Assembly: GCF_003633685.1 (NCBI RefSeq)
Contig: NZ_RBKT01000001.1
Coordinates: forward strand, 7,936,001-8,000,000
Reading direction: 5' to 3'
Length of the DNA: 64,000 nt
Source: Micromonospora pisi
Lineage (GTDB): Bacteria > Actinomycetota > Actinomycetes > Mycobacteriales > Micromonosporaceae
Shown: piece after piece, positions 40,717-49,638 of the stretch
Position numbering within the stretch: the stretch's first letter is position 1
Layout: the number at the start of each line of letters is the position of its first letter
Translations under genes and position numbers: made by a program
The notes under the pieces: generated by a model
Told to the model about the DNA's origin: nothing
Database searches by the model: none
What the model saw: the letters and a program-made list of their open reading frames with translations, nothing else

Positions 40717-42196
40717 GCACCAGCCGTCTGAGCACCAGCCGGACGATGTGCCGGACCGGTCCGGACCAGGATCGCCGGGAACGGGCCGGCTGTTCGGCGG
40801 CTTGTTCGGCGCCGCCTCGGTCGACGCCGAACTCACCGACCGGGCGTTGTTGCAGGCTTTGCTCGACGTGGAACGCGCCCTGGTCGAGGCGGCGGCCGAG
40901 GAGGGCGTGGTGCCGGCCTCCGCGGCCGAGGCGATCGGGCGGGCGTGTGACGCGCGGCGGTACGACCCGGCCGCGCTCGGTCGGGCCGCCGAGGCCGCCG
41001 GCAACCCCGTCATCCCGCTGGTCAACGCGCTCACCGCCGCCGTACCGGCCGACGCCCGTCCGTGGGTGCACATCGGCGCGACCAGCCAGGACGTGCTCGA
41101 CACCGCGCTCGTGCTGGTGGTCGTCCGGGCCGAAGCGGTGCTGCGGCGGGACCTCGACGCGGCGGCGGACGCCGCTGCCCGGCTCGCCGAGGCGCACCGC
41201 GACACCGTGATGGTCGCGCGTACGCTCGGCCAGCAGGCGTCACCGACCACCTTCGGCCTCAAGGCGGCAGGTTGGCTGGCCATCCTGCTCGACGCCGGTG
41301 CCCGGTTGACCACCGCCAGACGCGGTCTGCCGGTGCAGCTCGGTGGCGCGGCCGGCACCCTGGCCGTGTTCGGCCCGGTCGGCCCGGCGGTCGCCGACGG
41401 GATGGCCGACCGGCTCGGCCTCGCCACGACCCGGCTGCCCTGGCACACCCGACGTCAGCCGCTGCTCGACCTGAGTGCCGCGCTCGGCGCGCTGCTGACC
41501 GGCACCGGCAAGATCGCGTTGGACGTGGGGCTGCTCGCCCAGTCCGAGGTGGCCGAGGTCGCCGAGGGTGGCGGGCCGGGCCGGGGCGGCTCGTCGGCGA
41601 TGCCGCACAAACGGAACCCGGTCGACTCGATCCTGGTCACCGCGGCCGCCCGGCGCGGCCCGCACCTGGTCGCCACGATGTTCTCCGCCGCAGTTCAGGA
41701 GCACGAACGGGCGGCCGGCGGCTGGCACGCCGAATGGGAGCCGCTGCTCGACCTGGTCCGCCTCGCCGGTGGTGCCGTCGGTCGGACCCGAAGGATGCTC
41801 GACGGTCTGCTGGTCCGGCCGGATCGGATGCGGGCCAACCTCGCCGCGACCGGTGGGCTGGTGCTCGCCGAGGCGGTCGCCGCCCGTCTCGCGGGCGGGC
41901 TCGGTCGAGGTGCCGCGCACGAGGCGGTGGCCCGCGCCGCCGACGCGGCCAGACGCGCGGGCAGTTGGTTGACCTTCCGGGATGCGCTGCTCGCCAATCC
42001 GGGCGTCGCCGCCCAGTTGACCGAGGAGGAACTCGACCGGGCGCTCGACCCGCACCGGTGGCTCGGCTCCGCCGGGGTCTTCGTAGACCGTGCCCTGGCC
42101 TGGCACCACGAGTGGCGCACGGACGCCGGACCGGACCATGCTCGCCCGGCCGACGAGGTCGGCGCGGCCGACGACCAACCGAGGGAGGTTATGTGA
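40691..42196 (+). CDS. pcaB: 3-carboxy-cis,cis-muconate cycloisomerase
   Basis: Encodes 501 residues of the fumarase/aspartase superfamily. The signature GRGGSSAMPHKRNPVDSILV is intact, and IGATSQDVLDTALVLVVVRA is the second conserved region. It converts 3-carboxymuconate to 4-carboxymuconolactone. I used ATG at 40691, which overlaps pcaG by 26 bp; the first ~30 residues are polar and contain a duplicated SEHQP, so a later start such as the GTG near 40748 is possible. The stop overlaps the next gene by one base (TGATG). Confidence 0.93.
   Translation: MRLSSSPSEHQPSEHQPDDVPDRSGPGSPGTGRLFGGLFGAASVDAELTDRALLQALLDVERALVEAAAEEGVVPASAAEAIGRACDARRYDPAALGRAAEAAGNPVIPLVNALTAAVPADARPWVHIGATSQDVLDTALVLVVVRAEAVLRRDLDAAADAAARLAEAHRDTVMVARTLGQQASPTTFGLKAAGWLAILLDAGARLTTARRGLPVQLGGAAGTLAVFGPVGPAVADGMADRLGLATTRLPWHTRRQPLLDLSAALGALLTGTGKIALDVGLLAQSEVAEVAEGGGPGRGGSSAMPHKRNPVDSILVTAAARRGPHLVATMFSAAVQEHERAAGGWHAEWEPLLDLVRLAGGAVGRTRRMLDGLLVRPDRMRANLAATGGLVLAEAVAARLAGGLGRGAAHEAVARAADAARRAGSWLTFRDALLANPGVAAQLTEEELDRALDPHRWLGSAGVFVDRALAWHHEWRTDAGPDHARPADEVGAADDQPREVM
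40711..40740 (+). repeat. 15-bp perfect tandem duplication at the pcaG/pcaB junction
   Basis: GTCTGAGCACCAGCC occurs twice in direct succession (40711-40725 and 40726-40740). The first copy contains the pcaG stop codon; in the pcaB frame the pair encodes SEHQPSEHQP. It looks like a recent slippage event. Confidence 0.9.
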
Positions 42197-42984
42197 TGAC
42201 CACTCGACTGCACGCCACCGTCGACGGCCCGGACGGGGCGCCGGTGCTCGTGCTCGGCAGTTCACTGGGGACCACCGGGCAGTTGTGGCGCCCGCAGCTC
42301 GGCGCGCTGACCGAGCGGTTCCGGGTAATCCGTTACGACCACGCCGGACACGGCGGTTCGGCGCCGCCGTCGGCGCCGTACACGATCGCCGGTCTCGGGG
42401 CCGACCTGCTCGCCCTTCTCGACGACCTCGGCCTGCGGCGGGTGTCGTACGCGGGGCTCTCGCTCGGCGGCATGCTCGGCATGTGGCTGGCCGCGTACGC
42501 GCCGGAGCGGGTCGAGCGGTTGGCACTGCTCTGCACCTCGGCGCTGCTCGGCCCACCCGAGGGCTGGCGCGAGCGGGCCGGCACGGTGCGCCGGGACGGC
42601 ACCGGGGCGATCGCCGACGCGGTGGTCGGCCGCTGGTTCACCCCGGCCTTCGCCGCGACCCGTCCCGAGGTGGTCTCCACCTACCGGGCGATGCTGACCA
42701 CGACCCCGGCGGAGGGTTACGCCGCCTGCTGCGAGGCGATCGGGGCGATGGACCTGCGCCCGGACCTGTCCAGGATCGTGGCGCCGACGCTGGTCGTCGC
42801 CGGGGCGGACGACCCGGCGACCCCGGTGCCGCACGCCGAGGTGATCGCCGGTCTGATTCCCGGCGCCCGGCTCCGGCTGGTGGAGTCGGCGGCACACCTG
42901 GCCAACGTCGAGCAACCGGAGACGGTGACCCGGCTGCTGCTGGACCACCTGGCGCCGGACGGAGGTGGCGATGGACGACCGTGA
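42196..42984 (+). CDS. pcaD: 3-oxoadipate enol-lactonase
   Basis: Encodes 262 residues of an alpha/beta-hydrolase. The nucleophile Ser sits in SYAGLSLGGMLGMWLA, the acid in VAGADDPATPV and the His in ESAAHLANVEQPE. The N-terminal region reads VLVLGSSLGTTGQLWRPQLG with VIRYDHAGHGGS. It hydrolyses 3-oxoadipate enol-lactone to 3-oxoadipate. Here it is separate from the decarboxylase, whereas many actinobacteria carry the fused PcaL form. The start overlaps the pcaB stop, and its end overlaps pcaC by 14 bp. Confidence 0.93.
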   Translation: MTTRLHATVDGPDGAPVLVLGSSLGTTGQLWRPQLGALTERFRVIRYDHAGHGGSAPPSAPYTIAGLGADLLALLDDLGLRRVSYAGLSLGGMLGMWLAAYAPERVERLALLCTSALLGPPEGWRERAGTVRRDGTGAIADAVVGRWFTPAFAATRPEVVSTYRAMLTTTPAEGYAACCEAIGAMDLRPDLSRIVAPTLVVAGADDPATPVPHAEVIAGLIPGARLRLVESAAHLANVEQPETVTRLLLDHLAPDGGGDGRP

Positions 42985-43351
42985 GCGGTACGCCGCCGGC
43001 ATGGCGGTACGCCGGGCGGTGCTCGGCGACGCGCATGTGGACCGGGCGGTCGCCGGCACCGACGAGTTCACCGAGGACTTCCAGGATCTGATCACCCGGT
43101 ACGCGTGGGGAGAGATCTGGACCCGACCGGGACTGGACCGGCGTACCCGTAGCTGCGTCACGCTCGCGGTGCTGGCGACGTTGCACCACGACGAGGAGTT
43201 GGCCATGCACGTGCGAGCCGCGTTGCGCAACGGACTGACACGCGAGGAGATCCTCGAGGTGCTGCTCCAGGTCGGCGTCTACGCTGGCGTACCAGCGGCG
43301 AACCGGGCGTTCAAGGTCGCACAGCGGACTCTGCAGCAGGAGGATGGGTGA
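42971..43351 (+). CDS. pcaC: 4-carboxymuconolactone decarboxylase
   Basis: Encodes 126 residues of the AhpD-like CMD fold. Features: RYAAGMAVRRAVLGDAHVDR, then RYAWGEIWTRPGLDRRTRSC and the LATLHHDEELAMHVRAALRN region, with TREEILEVLLQVGVYAGVPA. It decarboxylates 4-carboxymuconolactone to the enol-lactone. ATG at 42971 has GGAGG five bases upstream. A separate pcaC next to pcaD indicates that the usual actinobacterial fusion PcaL is split here. Its stop overlaps the IclR gene start. Confidence 0.94.
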   Translation: MDDRERYAAGMAVRRAVLGDAHVDRAVAGTDEFTEDFQDLITRYAWGEIWTRPGLDRRTRSCVTLAVLATLHHDEELAMHVRAALRNGLTREEILEVLLQVGVYAGVPAANRAFKVAQRTLQQEDG

Positions 43352-44148
43352 CCGAGGCGACCGACACCGCGTCGCGCAGTCCGGAGTTCGTCCAGTCACT
43401 GGAACGCGGGCTCGCGGTGATCCGCGCCTTCGACGCGGTCCACCCGCAGCTCACCCTCAGCGAGGTGGCCAGGGCGACCGGCCTGACCCGGGCCGCCGCC
43501 CGCCGCTTCCTGCTGACCCTGGTCGAGCTCGGCTACATGCGTACGGACGGGCGGCTCTTCTCGCTGCGTCCCCGGATCCTGGAGCTCGGCTATGCGTACC
43601 TGTCCAGCCTGAGCCTGCCGGAGGTGGCCCAGCCGCACATGGAGGCCCTGGTCGGGCAGGTGCACGAGTCCTGCTCGATGTCGGTGCTCGACGGCGACGA
43701 GGTGGTCTACGTGGCCAGGGTGCCGACCAAGCGGATCATGGCGGTGGCGATCAGCGTGGGAACCCGGTTCCCGGCGTACGCCACCTCGATGGGACGGGTG
43801 CTGCTCGCCGGCCAGTCGGCACAGTGGCTCACCGGCTACCTCGACACGGCGCAGTTGCGCCCGCTGACCCGCCGTACGATCACCGACCCGGTCAAGCTGC
43901 GTGCCGCGCTGACCCGGATCGCCAGCCAGGGATTCGCCCTGGTCGACCAGGAACTGGAAGAGGGGCTCCGGTCGCTCGCCGCGCCGATCCACGCCGAGGA
44001 CGGTTCGGTGATCGCGGCGCTGAACGTGTCGGCGCACGCCAGCCGGGGCAGCTCCGAGGTGATCCGCAAGGAACTGCTACCGCCGCTGCTCGCCACCGCC
44101 CGGCGGATCGAGGAGGACCTGCGTGGCGGCGGCCAACCGGCCAGGTAG
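43348..44148 (+). CDS. IclR-family regulator of aromatic catabolism (PcaR/PobR-like)
   Basis: Encodes 266 residues from a GTG overlapping the pcaC stop. The N-terminal winged helix reads QSLERGLAVIRAFDAVHPQL, then TLSEVARATGLTRAAARRFL. The C-terminal ligand domain includes SMSVLDGDEVVYVARVPTKR, the YATSMGRVLLA motif and FALVDQELEEGLRSLAAPI. It belongs to the PcaR/PcaU/PobR branch that senses beta-ketoadipate, protocatechuate or 4-hydroxybenzoate. Co-transcription with the pca genes and the palindrome upstream of pcaI support local control. Confidence 0.92.
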   Translation: MTEATDTASRSPEFVQSLERGLAVIRAFDAVHPQLTLSEVARATGLTRAAARRFLLTLVELGYMRTDGRLFSLRPRILELGYAYLSSLSLPEVAQPHMEALVGQVHESCSMSVLDGDEVVYVARVPTKRIMAVAISVGTRFPAYATSMGRVLLAGQSAQWLTGYLDTAQLRPLTRRTITDPVKLRAALTRIASQGFALVDQELEEGLRSLAAPIHAEDGSVIAALNVSAHASRGSSEVIRKELLPPLLATARRIEEDLRGGGQPAR

Positions 44149-44219
44149 TGCGGCACCAGCCGTGGCGTCGCCCCGACCCGGGGGACAGGTCGACCGGTGA
44201 TCGGCGGGCCGGTCGGGAC

Positions 44220-44555
44220 TCAGCCGAGCAGGGCGGCGACAGCCTCCGGTACTGGTAGGTGTGCCGGCACCGGGATGGCCGAGAGCACCGCGTTCACCGG
44301 GAGCGGGCCGTACAGGTGGGGAAAGAGCGAGCCGCCTCGGGACGGCTCCCAGCGCAGCTCGTCGAGCCGGTCCGGGTCGACCGTGAGCAGGACGAGGTCG
44401 GCCTCTCCGGCGAAGTGCCGGGCGGCGGTCTCGACCACCTGTTCGCGGCCGGAGAGGTGGATGAATCCGTCCTGCCGGTCGACCGCGGAGCCCTCGTACC
44501 GGCCCTGGGCCTCCGCCTCGGCCCACTCGGCCCCCGCCAGCAGCTTGTAGATCAC
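44220..44555 (-). CDS. DUF952 family protein
   Basis: Encodes 111 residues from a GTG. The whole sequence follows DUF952: IYKLLAGAEWAEAEAQGRYE, then VDRQDGFIHLSGREQVVETA, the VLLTVDPDRLDELRWEPSRG stretch and FPHLYGPLPVNAVLSAIPVP. The fold is related to ADP-ribosyl-transfer proteins, but no activity is established. It is convergent with the IclR gene, 71 bp apart, and appears to be monocistronic. Confidence 0.93.
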   Translation of the reverse strand: MIYKLLAGAEWAEAEAQGRYEGSAVDRQDGFIHLSGREQVVETAARHFAGEADLVLLTVDPDRLDELRWEPSRGGSLFPHLYGPLPVNAVLSAIPVPAHLPVPEAVAALLG

Positions 44556-44932
44556 CGGAGCAGCCTACCGGTCGACCGGCGCCCGCTGGTTCGGTCAGCC
44601 GGCGCTACCGGCCCCGGTGCGGGCTTCCGAACAACGACACCAGCCGGGCGACGAGGGTCACCAGGAAGACCTGCCCGGTCAGGGATCGGACCGTAGCGGT
44701 CGGACGGTCGGGTGCGCTTGGCGGGACCGGGCGGCGACACGGGTCATCGTGCCCGGTCAGCACCGACCCCGCCCGGGCCGGAGCAGGGCGGGCCTGTCCG
44801 GGTGCGGCGGACCGGACCGCGCCGTCCGGTCCGGTCCGGCCACTGCCGGCCGAGAGTAGGAGTCGGTGTCGCGTACACGGCCCCACCTACCCCGTTCCGG
44901 CCGGCGGAAACACCGGTGGTGGCGGCCGTCGG
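44556..44932. other. Intergenic region with no supported gene
   Basis: A 377-bp gap between the ferredoxin gene and DUF952. A minus-strand frame of 93 codons (44605-44886) is open; its last 25 codons look protein-like (SLTGQVFLVTLVARLVSLFG) but the rest is Pro/Arg-rich and random, so I do not call it. GC-rich inverted repeats around 44800-44835 may form terminator structures for the P450 operon. Confidence 0.35.
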
Positions 44933-45160
44933 TCAGGGTTCCGGCGCGATCAGGCGGTCGTCGGTGGCGTCGCGTACGGTGATCGCCTCCACCGGGCAGG
45001 AGTCGGCCGCGTCGGTGACCGGTCCGGCCGGTGCGATCAGCTCCGCGACCGGGGTGGAGAGCCCGTCGACGAGGACGAAGTGTTTCGGGGCCGCCCCGGC
45101 GCAGATGCCGGATCCGATGCAGCGGTGCGGATCGACCCGGAGCCGCCAGGTCGGGCTCAC
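44933..45160 (-). CDS. [3Fe-4S] ferredoxin
   Basis: Encodes 75 residues. The cluster-binding pattern is RCIGSGICAGAAPKHFVLVD, with a last ligand in AADSCPVEAITV, giving three Cys ligands of the P450-partner 3Fe-4S type. It donates electrons from a reductase (not present here) to the P450 encoded immediately upstream, with which it overlaps by four bases (GTGA). Confidence 0.94.
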   Translation of the reverse strand: MSPTWRLRVDPHRCIGSGICAGAAPKHFVLVDGLSTPVAELIAPAGPVTDAADSCPVEAITVRDATDDRLIAPEP

Positions 45161-46365
45161 CACGCGACCGGCATCTGCTTGAGGCCGCGTACCAGCATTC
45201 CGCTCTTCCACGGCAGATCCTCCGCCGGTACGGCCAGCCGCAGCTCCGGGAGACGGGCCAGCAGCGTGCCGATCGCCACCTGCAGCTCCATCCGGGCCAG
45301 TTGGGCGCCGAGGCAGTGGTGCACGCCGTGCCCGAAACCCATGTGCGGGTTCGGTGCCCGGGTGAGGTCGAGCCGGTCCGGGTCGGCGAAGACCGCCGCG
45401 TCCCGGTTGGCCGAGCCGAGCTCGACGATCACCGCCTCACCGGCCCGGACCAGGCCACCGCTGAGCTCGACGTCTTCCAGCGCGTACCGGGCGAAGCCCG
45501 AGGCGGCGCCGAGCGGGACGTGTCGGAGCAGTTCCTCGATCGCGCCGGGCAGCAGGGTGGGGTCGGCCCGGAGCCGGGCGAGTTCGTCCGGGTTCCGGAG
45601 CAGGGTGTAGACGAAGTTCGGGATCTGGGTCACGGTCGTCTCGTGTCCGGCGGCGAGCAACCCGGCCGCCAGTTGGACCATCTCCGTCTCGGTGAGCCGG
45701 TCCTGGTCCTCGTCCCGGGCCCGCACCATCGCTCCGAGCAGGTCGTCGGTCGGCGCGTGGTGGCGCTGCTCGATCAGACCGGCCATGTAGCCGTGCAGGC
45801 TGTCGAGGTACTGCTGGATCGTCTCCGGCGGCAGAGAGGTGGTCGAGACGATCGCCTCGGACCAGCGGTGGAAGTTGTGTTCGTCGGCGACCGGCACCCC
45901 GAGCAGTTCGCAGATGACCCGGATCGGCAGCGGGGTGGCGAAGTGCGCGACCAGGTCGGCCGGGGGACCGGCGGCGACCATCGCGTCGATCAGCTCGTCG
46001 GCGATCTGCTGGGTACGGGGACGCAACCGCTCCACCCGGCGGGCGGTGAACGCCTTCGCGACCAGCGTACGGAGCCGGCTGTGTTCGGGTGGGTCCATGC
46101 TGAGGATGCCGGTCGGCAGGCGCTGCGGTGTGCTGCGGGGCTCGTCGTGTTCCGCCGCGACGGCCCGGCTGAACCGGGGGTCGCCGAGCACGACCCGGAC
46201 GTCGGCGTAACGGGTGACCAGCCACGCGTCCTCGCCGTACGGCATCCGGATCCGGGTCAGTGGTTCCTGCTCACGTAGCTCGGCGTAGTGCGGGTCGAGG
46301 TCCAACCGTTCCGGCGGGTGGAACGGGTAGGCGCGGGCGCTGGACACCTCTTGGATCTCCGTCAC
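45157..46365 (-). CDS. Cytochrome P450 (CYP105/107-like)
   Basis: Encodes 402 residues, the usual soluble bacterial size. Motifs: I-helix AGLLAAGHETTVTQIPNF with the oxygen-activating Thr pair, ExxR in AIEELLRHVP and the haem loop MGFGHGVHHCLGAQLARMEL with the Cys ligand near residue 351. The GTG start is followed by a charged N-terminus without a membrane anchor. With its ferredoxin it forms a monooxygenase pair; such P450s hydroxylate secondary metabolites or xenobiotics. The nearby aromatic-catabolism genes make an aromatic substrate possible, but nothing in the sequence shows it. Confidence 0.94.
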   Translation of the reverse strand: MTEIQEVSSARAYPFHPPERLDLDPHYAELREQEPLTRIRMPYGEDAWLVTRYADVRVVLGDPRFSRAVAAEHDEPRSTPQRLPTGILSMDPPEHSRLRTLVAKAFTARRVERLRPRTQQIADELIDAMVAAGPPADLVAHFATPLPIRVICELLGVPVADEHNFHRWSEAIVSTTSLPPETIQQYLDSLHGYMAGLIEQRHHAPTDDLLGAMVRARDEDQDRLTETEMVQLAAGLLAAGHETTVTQIPNFVYTLLRNPDELARLRADPTLLPGAIEELLRHVPLGAASGFARYALEDVELSGGLVRAGEAVIVELGSANRDAAVFADPDRLDLTRAPNPHMGFGHGVHHCLGAQLARMELQVAIGTLLARLPELRLAVPAEDLPWKSGMLVRGLKQMPVAW

Positions 46366-46528
46366 CGGGGGCTCCTGTCGTCAGCTGGCGCGTGTGGCGT
46401 GCTGCTCGACCACGACATGAGGACCTACCTCAGGTCATGCTCCGGGTACGGATCGTAGCGAAATGGAGGTGTGGACGCCACTGGTCGTTATCGATCTCCG
46501 CGCTGTTCCGGCCGTTCGCCGGGCGTCG

Positions 46529-48649
46529 TCACGCCTCGCGGGCGGAGAGCTCGACCAGCAGTTTCTCCAGGCGGACCGGGAGTTCGCGGACCCGCACCCC
46601 GGTGGCGTGGTGCACCGCGTTGGCGACGGCCGCCGCGGAGCCCACGATGCCGATCTCGCCGATGCCCTTGACGCCGAGCGGATTGAGGTGCGGATCGTCC
46701 TCGTCTATCCAGTGGGCGTCGATCGACTCGATGTCGGCGTTCGCGGCGATGTGGTACGTCGCGAGGTCGTGGTTGACCCAGTCACCGAAGCGGGAATCGA
46801 GCAGACCCTCCTCGTGCAGCGCCATCGAGATGCCCATGGTCATGCCACCGATGAACTGCGCACGGGCCGTCGTCGGATTGACCACCCGGCCGACGGCGTA
46901 GACCCCGAGCATCCGTCCGACCCGGACCTCGCCACTGTCCACGTTGACCCGTACCTCGGCGAAGTGGGCGCCGAAGGCGTAGCGGTTGTACGGTGCCCGC
47001 TCGGCCTGTGCGGCGAGGTCGTCGGTGGTGTCCGCGCGTACCCGCAGACCGCCGTCGGGGACCCGGCCGTCGGGCTGGGCGCGTAGCCGGTCCCGCAGCT
47101 GCCCGCAGGCCTTGACCACGGCCCAACCCCAGGAGGACGTACCCATCGAGCCGCCGGCCACGTAGGCCATGCCCAGGTCGCTGTCACCGATCCGGATCCG
47201 CACCCGATCCGGTGCCACACCGAGGGCGTCGGCGGCGATCTGCCAGAGTGCGGTACGCGCGCCGGTGCCGATGTCGGTGGCGTTGACCGCCACGTCGTAC
47301 GAGCCGTCCGGGTTCGCCTGCGCCGTCGCGGTGGACGCACCGGCGCGGGCCGGGTAACTCGCCCCGGCCACCCCGGTCCCGACCAGCCATCGCCCCTGCC
47401 GGTGGAGACCGACCGCCGGGTCCCGCTCGGACCAGCCGAAGCGCCGCGCCCCCTCCCGCAGGCAGGCGACCAGGTTCCGGGTGCTGTAAGGCCGCCCCTC
47501 CTCCGGGTCGGTGGTCGCTTCGTTGCGGATCCGAAGCTCGACCGGATCGACCCCGCAGGCGATCGCGAGTTCGTCCAGTGCCGACTCCAGCGCGAACGAC
47601 CCCGGGCACTCGCCCGGCGCGCGCATCCAGAACGGTGTCGGTACGTCCAGCCGGGCGAGCCGGTGGGTGGTCCGGCGGTGCGGGGCGGCGTACATGCCCC
47701 GTCCGTACGTCGCGGTCTGCTCGGCGAATTCGGTCATGGTGGAGCTCTGGCTGATCGCGTCGTGCGCGAAGGCGGCGAGTCGACCGTCCGCGTCGGCGCC
47801 GAGCCGGACCCGTTGGATCGTCGGCGTGCGGTAGCCGACCAGGGAGAAAAGGTGCTGGCGGGTGAGCGCCAACCGGACCGGCCGGTCGACCTGACGGGCG
47901 GCCATGGCGGCGAGCACCACCGGGCAGCGCGGGTTTCCCTTGGAACCGAAACCTCCGCCGACATGTTCGGCGATCACCCGAACCGCGCCCGGGGAGAGGG
48001 AGAAGAGCTTGGCCAGGGCCTGCGCGACCCGGCTGGAGCCCTGGTTGGAGTCGTACGCCAGCAGGCGGCCATCGAGCCAGTGCGCGGTCGCGGCGTGCGG
48101 TTCCATCGGGTTGTTGTGGTACGCCGGGGTCCGGTAGACGTGGTCCACCCGTACCTCGGCCGCCTCGAAGCCGGCGTCGAAGTCGCCGATCGCGGTGTCC
48201 GTCGGATAACCCGCGTTGACCTTCTCCGGTTTGTAGAGGCCAGGATGCCGTTCGGTCAGCACGGTGCTGTGCGGCAGGGTGTCGTAGTCGACCCTGACCA
48301 GGCCGGCCGCCTCCCGGGCCGCCTCCAGGGTCTCGGCCACCACCAGCGCCACCACCTGACCCCGGAAGCGCACCTCCGGCCGTTGCAACAGGAACAGGTC
48401 GGGGTCGGTCTCGTCGTGCAGTCGGGGGGCGTTGTCGTACCAGAGCACGCTCAGCACGCCGGCAGTGGCGAGCGCGGTGTCGGCGTCGACCCGGTTGATC
48501 TGGGCTCGTACCACGGTGGACTGCACCGGCCACGCGTACGCCACCCGGTCGACCGGGTACTCGACCGCGTACCGGGCGGTGCCGGTCACTTTCTCCCGGC
48601 CTTCCAACCGGACCCGGGGCGTACCGACGGCACCGGCTGGCGCGGTCAC
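46529..48649 (-). CDS. Molybdenum-binding subunit of an aldehyde oxidoreductase (PaoC/XdhA-like)
   Basis: Encodes 706 residues of the xanthine oxidase family large subunit. Features: RLEGREKVTGTARYAVEYPV at the N-terminus, the GGGFGSKGNPRCPVVLAAMA cofactor segment, a FWMRAPGECPGSFALESALD region and the catalytic Glu near residue 665 in LGVKGIGEIGIVGSAAAVAN. The enzyme binds Mo-molybdopterin cytosine dinucleotide and hydroxylates aldehydes or N-heterocycles. GTG overlaps the FAD subunit stop (GTGA). The subunit set is closest to PaoABC (YagTSR). Confidence 0.93.
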   Translation of the reverse strand: MTAPAGAVGTPRVRLEGREKVTGTARYAVEYPVDRVAYAWPVQSTVVRAQINRVDADTALATAGVLSVLWYDNAPRLHDETDPDLFLLQRPEVRFRGQVVALVVAETLEAAREAAGLVRVDYDTLPHSTVLTERHPGLYKPEKVNAGYPTDTAIGDFDAGFEAAEVRVDHVYRTPAYHNNPMEPHAATAHWLDGRLLAYDSNQGSSRVAQALAKLFSLSPGAVRVIAEHVGGGFGSKGNPRCPVVLAAMAARQVDRPVRLALTRQHLFSLVGYRTPTIQRVRLGADADGRLAAFAHDAISQSSTMTEFAEQTATYGRGMYAAPHRRTTHRLARLDVPTPFWMRAPGECPGSFALESALDELAIACGVDPVELRIRNEATTDPEEGRPYSTRNLVACLREGARRFGWSERDPAVGLHRQGRWLVGTGVAGASYPARAGASTATAQANPDGSYDVAVNATDIGTGARTALWQIAADALGVAPDRVRIRIGDSDLGMAYVAGGSMGTSSWGWAVVKACGQLRDRLRAQPDGRVPDGGLRVRADTTDDLAAQAERAPYNRYAFGAHFAEVRVNVDSGEVRVGRMLGVYAVGRVVNPTTARAQFIGGMTMGISMALHEEGLLDSRFGDWVNHDLATYHIAANADIESIDAHWIDEDDPHLNPLGVKGIGEIGIVGSAAAVANAVHHATGVRVRELPVRLEKLLVELSAREA

Positions 48650-49638
48650 CGGGTGGCCTCCTCGACCAGCTCGGCGAGGGCGCGTACGGTCAGGTTACGG
48701 ATCAGTGGCACCTTGAAGCCGTTGTGTGGCAACGGTCGGGCGGCGGCGAGTTCCTCGTCGACGGCGAGCACGAAGCTCTCCACGGTGGCCGGGCGACCCC
48801 GTAGTCGCTCCTCGGCGAGCCGGGCCCGCCAGGGCTTGTGCGCCACCGCACCGAAGGCGATCCGCACCTCCCGGACCAGTGCGCCGTCCAGGTCGAGCGC
48901 GACCGCGACGGAGCCGACGGCGAAGGCGAAGGAGGCCCGGTCGCGGGCCTTGCGGTAGGTCGAGCGCCGGGCGTAGGGCAACGCCGGCACCCGGACCCCG
49001 GTGATCAGTCCTCCCGGCGCCATCGTGGTCTCCTGGTCGGGCCGGTCACCGGGGAGGCGGTGGAACTCGGTGAGCGGGATCTCGCGCGCACCCTGGGGCT
49101 CCAGCACCTCCACCCGGGCGTCCAGCGCGGCGAGGGCGACCGCCATGTCCGAGGGGTGGGTCGCCACACACGACGGTGACCAGCCGAGAATCGCCAGGTC
49201 CCGGTTCTGGCCGTCGAGCGCGGAGCAGCCCGATCCGGGGTCGCGCTTGTTGCACGGCCTGCCGACGTCCTGGAAGTAGAGGCACCGGGTTCGTTGCAGC
49301 AGATTGCCGCCGACGGTGGCCATGTTGCGCAGCTGGCCGGAGGCGGCGGTGAGCAGCGCCCGGGACAGCAACGGAAAGTCGCGCCGGACGGCCGGATGGG
49401 CGGCCAGGTCGGCGTTGCGTACGGTCGCGCCGATCCGCAGGCTCCCGTCGGGCAGTGGCTCGACCGAGCCGAGGGGGAGCCGGGTCACGTCGACCAGCAG
49501 CCGGGGGCGTTGCACGTTCAGTTTCATCAGGTCGACCAGGTTCGTCCCGCCACCCAGGTACGTCGCGTCCGGTTCGGCGGCGACCGTCCGTACCGCGTCG
49601 GCGGGGTCGGTGGCCCGCTGGTAGCGGAAGCCCCTCAC
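48646..49638 (-). CDS. FAD-binding subunit with extra [4Fe-4S] site (PaoB/YagS-like)
   Basis: Encodes 330 residues. The FAD site is ATYLGGGTNLVDLMKLNVQR, then LSRALLTAASGQLRNMATVG with GNLLQ. An insertion carries four Cys: RTRC, GRPC, GSGC and SPSC, in the order LYFQDVGRPCNKRDPGSGCS, then SPSCVATHPSDMAVALAALD. This insertion marks the PaoB-type subunit with an additional [4Fe-4S] cluster, absent from ordinary xanthine dehydrogenase subunits. GTG at 49638 overlaps the stop of the iron-sulfur subunit gene. Confidence 0.94.
   Translation of the reverse strand: MRGFRYQRATDPADAVRTVAAEPDATYLGGGTNLVDLMKLNVQRPRLLVDVTRLPLGSVEPLPDGSLRIGATVRNADLAAHPAVRRDFPLLSRALLTAASGQLRNMATVGGNLLQRTRCLYFQDVGRPCNKRDPGSGCSALDGQNRDLAILGWSPSCVATHPSDMAVALAALDARVEVLEPQGAREIPLTEFHRLPGDRPDQETTMAPGGLITGVRVPALPYARRSTYRKARDRASFAFAVGSVAVALDLDGALVREVRIAFGAVAHKPWRARLAEERLRGRPATVESFVLAVDEELAAARPLPHNGFKVPLIRNLTVRALAELVEEATR

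Noticed and set aside
44605-44886. 93-codon minus-strand frame ending in a hydrophobic stretch
   Set aside because: Only the last 25 codons look like protein; no ribosome binding site and the rest is random. It might be a gene remnant, but evidence is too thin.
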